A stretch of 64,000 nucleotides of DNA from Cystobacterineae bacterium (GTDB taxonomy: Bacteria > Myxococcota > Myxococcia > Myxococcales > Myxococcaceae). Under the pieces are notes generated by a model, which worked only from the letters and a program-made list of their open reading frames with translations, was not told where the DNA came from and made no database searches. A program made the translations under genes and the position numbers. Shown here in pieces: positions 1 to 7,950 of this stretch; position 1 is the first letter of the stretch, and every line of letters begins with the position of its first letter. The stretch lies in the NCBI GenBank assembly GCA_009782175.1, contig WRKR01000001.1, positions 219,753-283,752 on the forward strand, given 5' to 3'.

Positions 1-729
1 GAGCTTCCGGTTATTTTGCTGGCTGACGACGAGGCGACTTGTGAGTGGCTGCAAAGCACGGGCATAGAAGCCAATGCCTGCGCTTCTCGCCTCATAGAGC
101 AAGAGGCCTTGCGTCAGCTGTTATACCGGACATTGCAACAACGCTACCAATTGAGAAAACGCCTCGAGCTCAAAGAAGATCTTTCAGTCCCCTTGGGAGA
201 AGTGGGGACTCAATGGTTTTTTCGCACACTCAAAGCCTTGGAATTCTCCGGCTCCATTGAAGCGACCACAGAAACCATGCACTTGCAGGTTTTCTTCTTT
301 CAGGGAGAGGCTGTTTATGCGGCAGCTCAGGCAGGCAAACACTCCGCAGAAGCCGAAATTGCCTTCAACGCTTTTATTGGCCTGGGAAAAACCGAAGCCA
401 AATTGTTTTTCGGCGCCGCCTTCCCTGTTAAAAACCTGGCCTTAACCACAGAAGCGCTGCTGATCCGCGCAGCCTTGACGCTCAACGACAACGAAAGCCG
501 AAAACGCGAAAAAGCCTTCACCCGAGCCAAACGCGTTGAAGTTAAACCCCACCTCTATGCCCTCTTCCAAAAATTCGGCCCCAAAAACCACCTCCCGTGG
601 ATTTCTCTCATCTGCGAAAGCAAACTTACCCCCAAAGAAGTGCTGGCGCGAGCCAACATCTCCCCTGTCCAACTGGACGAAATTGTCGGAGATTTAGTTA
701 GACGCAAAGTTATTCGGCTGACACCTTGA
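1..729 (+). CDS. PATAN/DUF4388-type regulator, 5' partial
   Basis: The reading frame is open to the left edge, so the gene starts outside the window; the TTG at 16 is only the first internal start. The first residues (ELPVILLADDEATCEW) resemble the beta-4/alpha-4 end of a two-component receiver domain. A middle segment (about residues 55-150) has the GSIE...FFFQGEAVYAA pattern of DUF4388/PATAN domains, and the last 60 residues look like a small winged-helix unit (LTPKEVLARANISPVQLDEIV). In related proteins such a build is a cytoplasmic response regulator without a classical DNA-binding output. The 3' end is complete (TGA at 727-729) and the gene converges on the catalase gene. Domain calls are pattern recognition, so moderate confidence. 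Confidence 0.6.
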   Translation, partial: ELPVILLADDEATCEWLQSTGIEANACASRLIEQEALRQLLYRTLQQRYQLRKRLELKEDLSVPLGEVGTQWFFRTLKALEFSGSIEATTETMHLQVFFFQGEAVYAAAQAGKHSAEAEIAFNAFIGLGKTEAKLFFGAAFPVKNLALTTEALLIRAALTLNDNESRKREKAFTRAKRVEVKPHLYALFQKFGPKNHLPWISLICESKLTPKEVLARANISPVQLDEIVGDLVRRKVIRLTP

Positions 730-793
730 AAGTGCCCTGGTGCTAAAGTGCCATGCTGGTTTAGGGCTCTTCTGTTTTATTTCACCCCTCGGT

Positions 794-2224
794 CTATTCA
801 CCCAGTGCTTTGGCCACCCCTTCGCCATAGGCAGGGTCGGCCTTGAGGCAGTGGTTGATGTGGCGTATTTTTATTTCCCTGGGTGCATCACCCATGGCGC
901 GCGCTGTATTCTCAAACAGCGCTTGTTTTTGCTCTGCATTCATCAGCCGAAAAAGTTCCCCAGGTTGTGTATAAAAGTCGAGATCATCCTCTGGATAGTG
1001 CGCAGCATCGCCCTCAAGCGCGAGCGGCGGCTCCTTCAACTCGGGAGAGTCTCCCCACTCACCATCGCTGTTTGGCTCATAGCCGTGGGTACCACCCTGG
1101 TTGCCATCCACACGCATGGCACCGTCGCGGTGGTAGCTGTGGAAGGGGCACCTGGGGGCGTTGACAGGAATCTGCAGGTGGTTGACGCCAAGGCGATAGC
1201 GCTGGGCGTCGCCATAGGCGAAAAGGCGTCCCTGCAACATTTTGTCGGGGGAGAAGCCGATGCCGGGCACCACATTGGCGGGGTTAAAAGCCGACTGCTC
1301 AACTTCAGCAAAATAATTTTCCGGGTTTTTGTTCAACTCGAGAATGCCCACCTCTTTGAGCGGAAAGTCTTTGTGCGGCCACACCTTTGTTAGATCAAAG
1401 GGGTTATAGGGAAGCGTGGCCGCCTCTTTTTCGGGCATCAGCTGAACAAACATTTTCCATTGCGGAAATTCTCCGCGCTCTATGGCCTCATATAAGTCCC
1501 TCTGGTGGCTTTCGCGGCATTTGCCGATGAGAGCTTCTGCTTCAGCATCGCTTAGGTTTTTAATTCCCTGTTGCGTGTGGAAGTGGAACTTCACCCAGAA
1601 GCGCTCATTTGCGGCATTGAGGAGGCTGAAGGTGTGGCTACCATACATATGCATGTGTCTATAGCTAAGGGGGATGCCCCTGTCGCTCATGGTAATGGTA
1701 ATTTGGTGCAGTGCTTCGGGAAGGGAAGTCCAAAAGTCCCAGTTGTTTTTTGCGCTGCGCAGGTGGGTGCGAGGATCTCTCTTCACCGCGTGGTTGAGGC
1801 CGGGGAAGCGAAGTGGATCTCTCAAGAAGAAGACGGGGGTGTTGTTGCCCACCAAATCCCAATTCCCCTCCTCCGTATAAAATTTAATGGCCGTGCCACG
1901 TATATCCCTCTCCGCATCCGCCGCCCCACGCTCTCCGGCCACTGTGGAGAAGCGCAAAAACAGCTCCGTCTTCTTGCCAACGCTCGAGAAAATTTTGGCT
2001 TTGCTATATTGACGAATATCGCAAGTCACGGTGAAGTGGCCATAGGCGCCGGAGCCTTTGGCATGCATGCGGCGCTCGGGAATAACTTCACGGTTGAAGT
2101 GCGAAAGCTTCTCCAGAAACCATATGTCTTCCAGGAGTTGTGGACCGCGCGGCCCTGCTGTTTTGACATTTTGGTTGTCAGCAACAGGTGCACCGGCGGC
2201 CGTCGTCATCTTTTTTTTGCTCAT
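794..2224 (-). CDS. katA: Monofunctional heme catalase
   Basis: Degrades hydrogen peroxide to water and oxygen in the cytoplasm. 476 aa, the usual length of a clade 3 small-subunit catalase. The distal catalytic His is in [16 protein letters not shown] (His54), the catalytic Asn in [14 protein letters not shown] (about 127), and the proximal heme Tyr in [14 protein letters not shown] (about residue 336). I place the start at the ATG at 2224 because AAAGGAGC lies just upstream; the frame is open 46 codons further but that extension has no family similarity. It is transcribed alone, converging with the partial regulator. The upstream stretch holds short tandem repeats (2287-2369). No separate regulator such as OxyR is adjacent; a Fur-family gene lies at 25 kb. 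Confidence 0.95.
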   Translation of the reverse strand: MSKKKMTTAAGAPVADNQNVKTAGPRGPQLLEDIWFLEKLSHFNREVIPERRMHAKGSGAYGHFTVTCDIRQYSKAKIFSSVGKKTELFLRFSTVAGERGAADAERDIRGTAIKFYTEEGNWDLVGNNTPVFFLRDPLRFPGLNHAVKRDPRTHLRSAKNNWDFWTSLPEALHQITITMSDRGIPLSYRHMHMYGSHTFSLLNAANERFWVKFHFHTQQGIKNLSDAEAEALIGKCRESHQRDLYEAIERGEFPQWKMFVQLMPEKEAATLPYNPFDLTKVWPHKDFPLKEVGILELNKNPENYFAEVEQSAFNPANVVPGIGFSPDKMLQGRLFAYGDAQRYRLGVNHLQIPVNAPRCPFHSYHRDGAMRVDGNQGGTHGYEPNSDGEWGDSPELKEPPLALEGDAAHYPEDDLDFYTQPGELFRLMNAEQKQALFENTARAMGDAPREIKIRHINHCLKADPAYGEGVAKALGE

Positions 2225-2286
2225 GTTGTGCTCCTTTGAGGTTGTGGTTTTCCGTTTCTGCTCTGGGGAATTCAGCTGGCAAGCAA

Positions 2287-2369
2287 TGCGACCCAACACA
2301 TGCGACAAAACAAATACGGAAAAACAAATGCGGAAAAACAGTGTGACACAACAATGTGACAAAACAGAG
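2287..2369. repeat. Degenerate 13-15 bp tandem repeats upstream of katA
   Basis: Five to six imperfect copies of a unit close to GCGACAAAACAAAT (variants ACGGAAAAACAAAT, GTGACACAACAAT, GTGACAAAACAGA) lie between katA and the polyferredoxin gene. The region must carry the katA promoter. Whether the repeats bind a regulator or are replication slippage cannot be told from one copy of the locus. Confidence 0.5.
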
Positions 2370-2416
2370 AGGGGAATAAAGAAAGCTTCGTCAGGAGTTG
2401 AGGAATGGAAACAAGT

Positions 2417-4111
2417 TTAAAACGCAAAATCCTCTCGAGGCTTTTCTTTCAACTGCTCTGTTGTGGGTTTTTGAGCTTGTTTGTGTTCCAGGAGGCCATC
2501 CACCACAATGGCTTTATAGGGAGTTACGGGGCAGGCATATTCGCAGGCGCCGCATCCAATGCAAATATCGGGGTTGATTTCGGGGATGGTCAGCTCGCCT
2601 TCATGGGGCACCATGGTAACGGCTTTGGTGGGACAATGCTCGGAGCACGCGCCGCATGAAGTTCCTGCGGTGACAACAACACAATTCTCTCTTTCAAACC
2701 GGACAATGCCAATTTGGGTGGTCAGCTTTTGCTCAACAGTCAATGGCAAAATAGCGCCAGTGGGGCATACTTCGGTGCACCTTGTGCACTCATAATTGCA
2801 GAATTTCGCGTTATAATCCATGAAAGGCTGGAGCATGCCCCAAAAGCCATATTCAAAAAGCGACGGCTTCAACACGCCTGAGGGGCAAGCGCTGACACAC
2901 AAGTGGCAAGCGGTACATGCACCTGCAAAATGGTTTTGGTTCCGTGAGCCCGGAGGCGTTGCCACACGGGTTGCAACAACTTCTATTTTGCTGCAGCCTT
3001 TTTCGCAACCCTTCGCCTCTCCTTCGCTTCTTTCCTGGGGAAGGTTTTGGGCCAAAGCTTTGGCAGAAAGTCCGCCAAGCGCAGCAATGGAAAAGGCACT
3101 CCCAAGGACGAAACACCGTTTGGAAGCATCCGCGGGTTGGCCGTCTGTCAAGTTGTGCTGAGCTAAAGTGTGTTGGGCTAAAGTGTGTGGTGGCGAAGGT
3201 TGGGTGGCGTGTTCTGCTTTTTCCTTTGGCTTTGCTGAAAAGCCAAGCGCATAGCGTATTCCTGTTTTGTCACAGGCCCCCAGGCAATTGCCACAACCCA
3301 CGCACCGGCTAAAATCAATCTCCTTCTTTTTGAGATCGATGCATTGGGACTTGCAGACAAACACACAATTTCCGCAGCGGTTGCACTCTTTGGCATCAAA
3401 TTTTATTTTATAGAGTGAAGCCTTTGAGAGCAGCCCCAGCAGCGTCCCCACGGGGCAAACGGTGTTGCAATATAAACGGCCTCGCCGCAGTGAAAGCCAA
3501 ATGACGAGCGCCAACATTCCCGAGGGAAGAAGCAAGGCCAAGGGGTGGGTTTTGGCAACAGTTATGGGGTATAAGGCATAGGAGCCTAAAGCTTCAAACA
3601 CCCTGACGAATATATTGTTGCCCAGCATATAGAGCGGGCGGAGCAGATCAGAAACAAAGCGCCCGAAGTTGCTATAGGGCTCTAAGAGGTTAATGAGAAA
3701 AATGTTGCCGGTAAACAAGGAGAGGCAGACGACAATGAAAATAGAATAACGCAAGCTCGTTTTGGGTGGTGCAAAACGAAAGCGTAATTTTTTTTTTCGA
3801 ATGAGGTGTACCTTTGCCGAAACCCAACTCAGCAGATCCATCAAAATACCCAGCGGGCAGAGGTATGAGCAATAGACGCGCCCAAAAAGCAAGCTGAGCA
3901 CCAACACAACAACAAAACCATAGGCCGTCACCGCCAGCCCATGCCCCAGTGTTTGACAAAAGTGCATGAGTGAAGGCACAAACTGCAACCACGTGAGGCC
4001 TTTAAACCATGACGAAGGCACAGCGCCGCTAAAATCCAAAAACAGAAAACCGATAGCCACCAGCATAGCTATGGAGATCACTCGCCGGATGGGTTTGAGG
4101 TGCTTTTGCAA
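2417..4111 (-). CDS. Membrane polyferredoxin, NapH-like N-half fused to a ferredoxin C-half
   Basis: 564 aa electron-transfer protein. The N-terminal half (to about residue 210) has four to five membrane segments and the NapH-type loops FGRVYCSYLCPLGI and GRLYCNTVCPVGT. It is followed by two 4Fe-4S motifs (CNRCGNCVFVCKSQC, CVGCGNCLGAC). A low-complexity linker with a further hydrophobic segment (about 335-355) leads to a second iron-sulfur region with CTACHLCVSACP, CNYECTRCTEVCP, CGACSEHCP and CIGCGACEYACP. The likely role is passing electrons between the quinone pool and a periplasmic or membrane acceptor. It follows the DUF362 gene with a 3-bp gap, so they are probably one operon. The start is a TTG directly after the upstream stop; a later ATG is possible. 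The enzyme served is unknown. Confidence 0.85.
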   Translation of the reverse strand: MQKHLKPIRRVISIAMLVAIGFLFLDFSGAVPSSWFKGLTWLQFVPSLMHFCQTLGHGLAVTAYGFVVVLVLSLLFGRVYCSYLCPLGILMDLLSWVSAKVHLIRKKKLRFRFAPPKTSLRYSIFIVVCLSLFTGNIFLINLLEPYSNFGRFVSDLLRPLYMLGNNIFVRVFEALGSYALYPITVAKTHPLALLLPSGMLALVIWLSLRRGRLYCNTVCPVGTLLGLLSKASLYKIKFDAKECNRCGNCVFVCKSQCIDLKKKEIDFSRCVGCGNCLGACDKTGIRYALGFSAKPKEKAEHATQPSPPHTLAQHTLAQHNLTDGQPADASKRCFVLGSAFSIAALGGLSAKALAQNLPQERSEGEAKGCEKGCSKIEVVATRVATPPGSRNQNHFAGACTACHLCVSACPSGVLKPSLFEYGFWGMLQPFMDYNAKFCNYECTRCTEVCPTGAILPLTVEQKLTTQIGIVRFERENCVVVTAGTSCGACSEHCPTKAVTMVPHEGELTIPEINPDICIGCGACEYACPVTPYKAIVVDGLLEHKQAQKPTTEQLKEKPREDFAF

Positions 4112-4114
4112 ACT

Positions 4115-5035
4115 TTAAACTCTTATTCTGTTGATGTTCAATTTTGAAAGGTCGATGGCTCCCAAGCCCATTTCGCTGGCTATTTTGATGTGGCCGATGG
4201 TTTCCGGCTCTGCGCCGAAAATTTTTGCAGCAGCGGCATCGGCAGCCACAATGTCGCTTGAAATAATCTGCGCTTTTTCGAGTGACACATCATTGAGCGA
4301 AACGCCTTTGGGGCCGTTTTGTTTCATCACGCGATAGGCGTCGATGATGTTGAGGTTGGGCTTTCTATAAGTCACCATGTCGGCGATGCATTGCTGGAGG
4401 TTATTCCTGTGCCACCAGCGGCGATCCCACACAATGCCCATCAAATTTTTCATCGCAAATGTCACCTGCGCACCACTGTGGTGTTTGAGAATGGGGACAT
4501 TAATAAACACGTCACACTCGAGTATTTTTTCGTGCACCTTTGTGCTTTTCAGTGTTTTTCCTTGCGGAATGCTCACGGGTTTATAATTTTTTTCACTGTT
4601 GCCCGTAATCACTTTTGCCCCCGCATCCTTGGCTGCTTTTTCAATGCCACTGGTGGCATAGGCTTTTTTCCAGTCATCACAGGTATTGTCGAATACGAAG
4701 ACTTCTTTGGCCCCCGCTGCCAAACAGTCCTGGACAATGCGGCCCACCAATTTGGGATGCGTGTTGGCAGCCAACTCAGGAGCCTTGTCCCATCCAATAT
4801 TCGGTTTGACAACCACCATCTGCCCCGCCTTCACAAAATTCTTCATTCCCCCTAATGCAGAAATTCCTTTTTCAAACATGACTTCAGGTTCGCCCCCCAT
4901 CACCGCTATCAGATCATAGGGCGCCCCAGAGGCAGCAAGCGTATTCCCAAAGGCTTTTTCAATGGACAAGAAATTGAAACCTGTGCCAACAGCAAAGCCC
5001 GCACCGATGCTCTTCAAAAAGTCTCGTCTTTTCAT
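4115..5035 (-). CDS. Tat-exported DUF362 family protein
   Basis: 306 aa. The N-terminus MKRRDFLKSIGAGFAVG is a twin-arginine signal (RRDFLK), so the protein is probably exported folded, consistent with a metal or Fe-S cofactor. The body has the DUF362 layout: VVKPNIGWD, VFDNTCDD, a central INVPILKHHSGAQVTFAMKN and SDIVAADAAAAKIFG near the end. The family is known next to membrane ferredoxins of the type encoded just downstream; its reaction is not established. I chose the ATG at 5035 because it begins exactly at the Tat signal; 12 more codons are open upstream without merit. A small Cys-rich gene lies upstream on the same strand. Confidence 0.85.
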   Translation of the reverse strand: MKRRDFLKSIGAGFAVGTGFNFLSIEKAFGNTLAASGAPYDLIAVMGGEPEVMFEKGISALGGMKNFVKAGQMVVVKPNIGWDKAPELAANTHPKLVGRIVQDCLAAGAKEVFVFDNTCDDWKKAYATSGIEKAAKDAGAKVITGNSEKNYKPVSIPQGKTLKSTKVHEKILECDVFINVPILKHHSGAQVTFAMKNLMGIVWDRRWWHRNNLQQCIADMVTYRKPNLNIIDAYRVMKQNGPKGVSLNDVSLEKAQIISSDIVAADAAAAKIFGAEPETIGHIKIASEMGLGAIDLSKLNINRIRV

Positions 5036-5212
5036 GGGCAAAAGCCTAGCCCAAATAGAAAAGCCTGGCAACCCTAGGGCAACGGGTGAATGTGCCTACA
5101 CCAAGTTGCCGTCCGTTGGTTTTTTCACCCTCGTCCAAACGGAACAGAGGGAAGGATGATGAGAGCAAAACTCTCGAACGCTTCTCGAAACGGAGTCTCA
5201 AGTGGAAGCGCT

Positions 5213-5446
5213 CTAGAGTGCGCGCCTTTGTGTGGCATAGGCTTCAATGCCCACTTGTGGAGCGCATGCCAAGGAGCCCATCGGGCATTTCATGCACGAA
5301 AAACTTTGCCACCCTCGTCGGACAGCTTCATCAAGGCAACCATCATAATAGGTGCAATTCAGGTTGCGGTGCATTTCTACGCTGGCCCTCCTGGGGCCCG
5401 CCTCTGGATTGATGCTTTGCTGCAACTCGGTTGGAATGGGCTTCAT
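5213..5446 (-). CDS. Small Cys-rich conserved protein
   Basis: 77 aa. The core HRNLNCTYYDGCLDEAVRRG followed by WQSFSCMKCPM has four spaced cysteines (C-x6-C, then C-x2-C), a pattern I associate with small deltaproteobacterial proteins of unknown function; a metal-binding knuckle is likely. A GAGGAG stretch lies about 13 bases before the ATG at 5446. It is on the same strand as, and 177 bp upstream of, the DUF362 gene, and is divergent from the transglycosylase gene. No function can be stated. The spacing of Cys and aromatic residues argues for a real gene rather than a shadow, but confidence is moderate. Confidence 0.55.
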   Translation of the reverse strand: MKPIPTELQQSINPEAGPRRASVEMHRNLNCTYYDGCLDEAVRRGWQSFSCMKCPMGSLACAPQVGIEAYATQRRAL

Positions 5447-5554
5447 AACTTAGTTAAGTCTCCTCTTCTTTTAAGAAAGCATGCCCTCGGAAACCTCCAA
5501 CAAACCCCTTCAAAAAAAGTGACGAAAGCAGGGTTTAAACCTAAAGCTATAAGA

Positions 5555-7717
5555 ATGTCAACTTGGCTGGGCATTTTCCTCTATATGCTGGCACTCCCTC
5601 CGGCTGCACATGCACAACCTGCCTCCTTGCTTGAGGCCCTTCGCACACAACAGCCCGACAAAATGCAACGCGCGAAACAAACACTCGCCGAATGCAAAAA
5701 AACCACTTGCCCCCAACTCGCAAAGCTCCAGCTTTTGCTTGGCGTCCTGCACCTCTCCCAAGGGGAAATTCCACAAGCCTTGGAATACCTCAAAGCGACC
5801 ACACCTTCGCCTCCTTCACCACCTCTCCTCTCAGCTGAGCTCCTCCCCTTCGCCCATTGGTATTTGGCAGAAGCTTATGCCTATGCAGGAGAGTTGCCCG
5901 CCGCTCTGCTTTTTCTCAAAAAAGCACAAAACGGAGCCCCAGCTTGGCTGCTGGCCAAAACCAACTTGCGCATGGCAGAGTTGCAATTCCTCCGCGGACA
6001 ATATGCAAAAGCTCTGGAAACCCTGGCCAAGGAAAACAACCAAAGCCCTGAAGCCCTCTTTTTGCTTTCCCTTAATTATTTGGGCATGAAGCAGCAGGAC
6101 AAAGCCTTAAAGCCCCTGGGGCAGCTGGCCGTTTATTTCCCCAACCACCCCCATGGCTTGTGGGCAGAGGAGGTTTTTAACCAGCTTCCACTCTCCAGGC
6201 TCCCTGCCTTCGGCCGCTCCCCCAAAGAGTTGCTGCTGCGCGCCAAAAACCTCATAGAAGGAGGCTCCCCTCAAAGTGCCCTCGCCGAGTTGGAAAAATG
6301 GCCACACAAACTGAGCCCCAAAGAGAAAGCGGAGGCCGCCTTTTGGCGTGCACGCGCCTATTTTGCACTGGGCAAAACTGAGTTGGCAAAAGAGCACATA
6401 AAGCGAGCACTCCAAGGCGCTCCCAAGGTTGCCCAACAGGCCTCTTGGTTGATGGCCAGACGCCACATGCGAAGCCAGGAGAATGCCTTGGCCAGGCAAT
6501 GGTTGGCAAAGGCCGCAAGCCAGGGCGGCGGCAAACTCGCTGAAGAGGCCCGCTTTATGTCCGCTTGGCTGTGGCTGAATGAGTCCAAATGGAAAGAGGC
6601 TGAAACGGCCTTGGGAGCATTTGCGGACAAAAGCCCTCATTCCAGTTTTGCGGTGGATGCACGCTGGTTCCAAGGCTGGGCACAATTCCGCCAAGGCCAT
6701 TGCGAGAGGGCAACTCAAACATGGCAGGGCGCTGCTCTGCGCTATGCCAACTCCTCTATGCTCCCTCAACTCCAATATTGGGCCGCGCGTTGCGCCCCGC
6801 AAAGCAATGAGGCAGAAAAAGCAGCCCTCCACCAAGCCTTTGAAAGCTTGGCCAACCGCTTCCCCCATAGCCTCTATGGCCGCATGGCTAAGGAGCGGCT
6901 CCAAAGTACAGAGGCTTTATTCCCCCTTGTTGCCCAAACAACCATGCCCCCAAAAATGCCTGCGGAGCTCAGCCTGGCCCAAACCTTAGCCCAAGCAGGC
7001 CTCCTGGTTGACGCGCAAAACGAGGTTGAAGCACTTAAAAAACGCACCCGCGGCAGCGAGGCTGCTTTGCGCCTTGGGGCCCCACTGCAAAGCTTGGGGG
7101 CCTATGAGGCAGCCTATGCGCTGGCGGCACGCCACCTCTGGGGGGCCGCCTTCTCACGCAAAGAGGCCCCTGCGCTGGCCTTGCTATTCCCCAGGGCTTT
7201 TAGCAACGAGGTATTTGCTGCAAGCCAAATGCATAAACTCCCCCCGGCCCTCATATGGGCCGTTATGCGCCGTGAAAGCGCTTTTTCAACCACCGCCTTA
7301 AGCCATGCCAATGCCCGTGGGCTTATGCAAATTATTCCCCCTACGGGACGGCATATTGCCAAGCACCTCAATATGAAGCTTTCCACACCGGACGAGTTGT
7401 TTTCCCCCGCACTCAACATTTTTTTCGGCAGCTGGTATTTGCAAAAACTCGTCGAGCGCTTTGGGCATTGGGCACCCGCCATTGCCGCCTATAACGCAGG
7501 CCCCAAGGCCGTTGCCAAATGGTTAGAAGCACGCGGACAACTCCCCTTGGATGAGTGGATAGAAGAAATTCCCTTCCGCGAGACGCGCAACTATATAAAA
7601 CAAGTGCTGCCTGACGTTTATGCCCTCTCAGAAATGTATGCTGAGCTGGACAACAGCCCACCTCCCCCCTGGAGTTGGACACTCCCCAAACCCCAAAGTG
7701 AGGGCGTAGAGTTTTAA
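5555..7717 (+). CDS. Soluble lytic murein transglycosylase, Slt70-like
   Basis: 720 aa periplasmic peptidoglycan lytic enzyme, cleaving MurNAc-GlcNAc bonds to give anhydromuropeptides. The frame is open from 5090, but the ATG at 5555 starts a clean signal peptide (MSTWLGIFLYMLALPPAAHA). Residues about 25-530 are helical repeats of TPR type (for example FWRARAYFALGKTELAKEH), forming the superhelical ring seen in Slt70. The C-terminal SLT domain has the catalytic Glu in MRRESAF (Glu574), then ALSHANARGLMQI and AIAAYNAGPKAVAKW. The stop codon lies inside the first unit of a 15-bp tandem repeat. Divergent from the Cys-rich small gene. Confidence 0.9.
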   Translation: MSTWLGIFLYMLALPPAAHAQPASLLEALRTQQPDKMQRAKQTLAECKKTTCPQLAKLQLLLGVLHLSQGEIPQALEYLKATTPSPPSPPLLSAELLPFAHWYLAEAYAYAGELPAALLFLKKAQNGAPAWLLAKTNLRMAELQFLRGQYAKALETLAKENNQSPEALFLLSLNYLGMKQQDKALKPLGQLAVYFPNHPHGLWAEEVFNQLPLSRLPAFGRSPKELLLRAKNLIEGGSPQSALAELEKWPHKLSPKEKAEAAFWRARAYFALGKTELAKEHIKRALQGAPKVAQQASWLMARRHMRSQENALARQWLAKAASQGGGKLAEEARFMSAWLWLNESKWKEAETALGAFADKSPHSSFAVDARWFQGWAQFRQGHCERATQTWQGAALRYANSSMLPQLQYWAARCAPQSNEAEKAALHQAFESLANRFPHSLYGRMAKERLQSTEALFPLVAQTTMPPKMPAELSLAQTLAQAGLLVDAQNEVEALKKRTRGSEAALRLGAPLQSLGAYEAAYALAARHLWGAAFSRKEAPALALLFPRAFSNEVFAASQMHKLPPALIWAVMRRESAFSTTALSHANARGLMQIIPPTGRHIAKHLNMKLSTPDELFSPALNIFFGSWYLQKLVERFGHWAPAIAAYNAGPKAVAKWLEARGQLPLDEWIEEIPFRETRNYIKQVLPDVYALSEMYAELDNSPPPPWSWTLPKPQSEGVEF

Positions 7718-7794
7718 ACAGCAAAGTTTTAAACAATAGAGTTTTAAACAGCAGAGTTTTAAACAGTAAAGTTTTAAACAGTAAAGTTTTAAAC
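7711..7794. repeat. 15-bp tandem repeat across the stop codon of the transglycosylase gene
   Basis: Five full units and one partial unit of GTTTTAAACAGYARA: GTTTTAAACAGCAAA, GTTTTAAACAATAGA, GTTTTAAACAGCAGA, then two GTTTTAAACAGTAAA and a partial GTTTTAAAC. The TAA stop of the upstream gene is in unit one, and every unit contains TTTAAA and an in-frame stop. On the minus strand it reads as an FKTLL peptide repeat, which I do not consider a gene. The rest of the gap to 7950 shows nothing recognisable. Confidence 0.85.
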
Positions 7795-7950
7795 CATGGC
7801 ATCTGGCATCTGCATCTATGGCCGAAATTGAAAACGAATAGAAGGGCTCATGGAATGGTTTTGTGGCCATCCCGACGATCGATCGTCTAAAAACTTTTGC
7901 ACCTTTTGGGCAAAACCCAGAAAAAAGCAAAACCCGCAGCTTTTGGTTTT

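Noticed and set aside
1571..2239. 222-codon plus-strand frame inside katA
   Set aside because: Antisense to conserved catalase coding sequence; composition mirrors the catalase codons.
5090..5554. N-terminal extension of the transglycosylase frame
   Set aside because: The extra 155 residues have no family similarity, overlap the opposite-strand Cys-rich gene and precede a clean signal peptide.
7413..7802. Minus-strand frame with an FKTLL peptide repeat
   Set aside because: It is the translation of the 15-bp tandem repeat running antisense into the SLT domain; no ribosome site or family.
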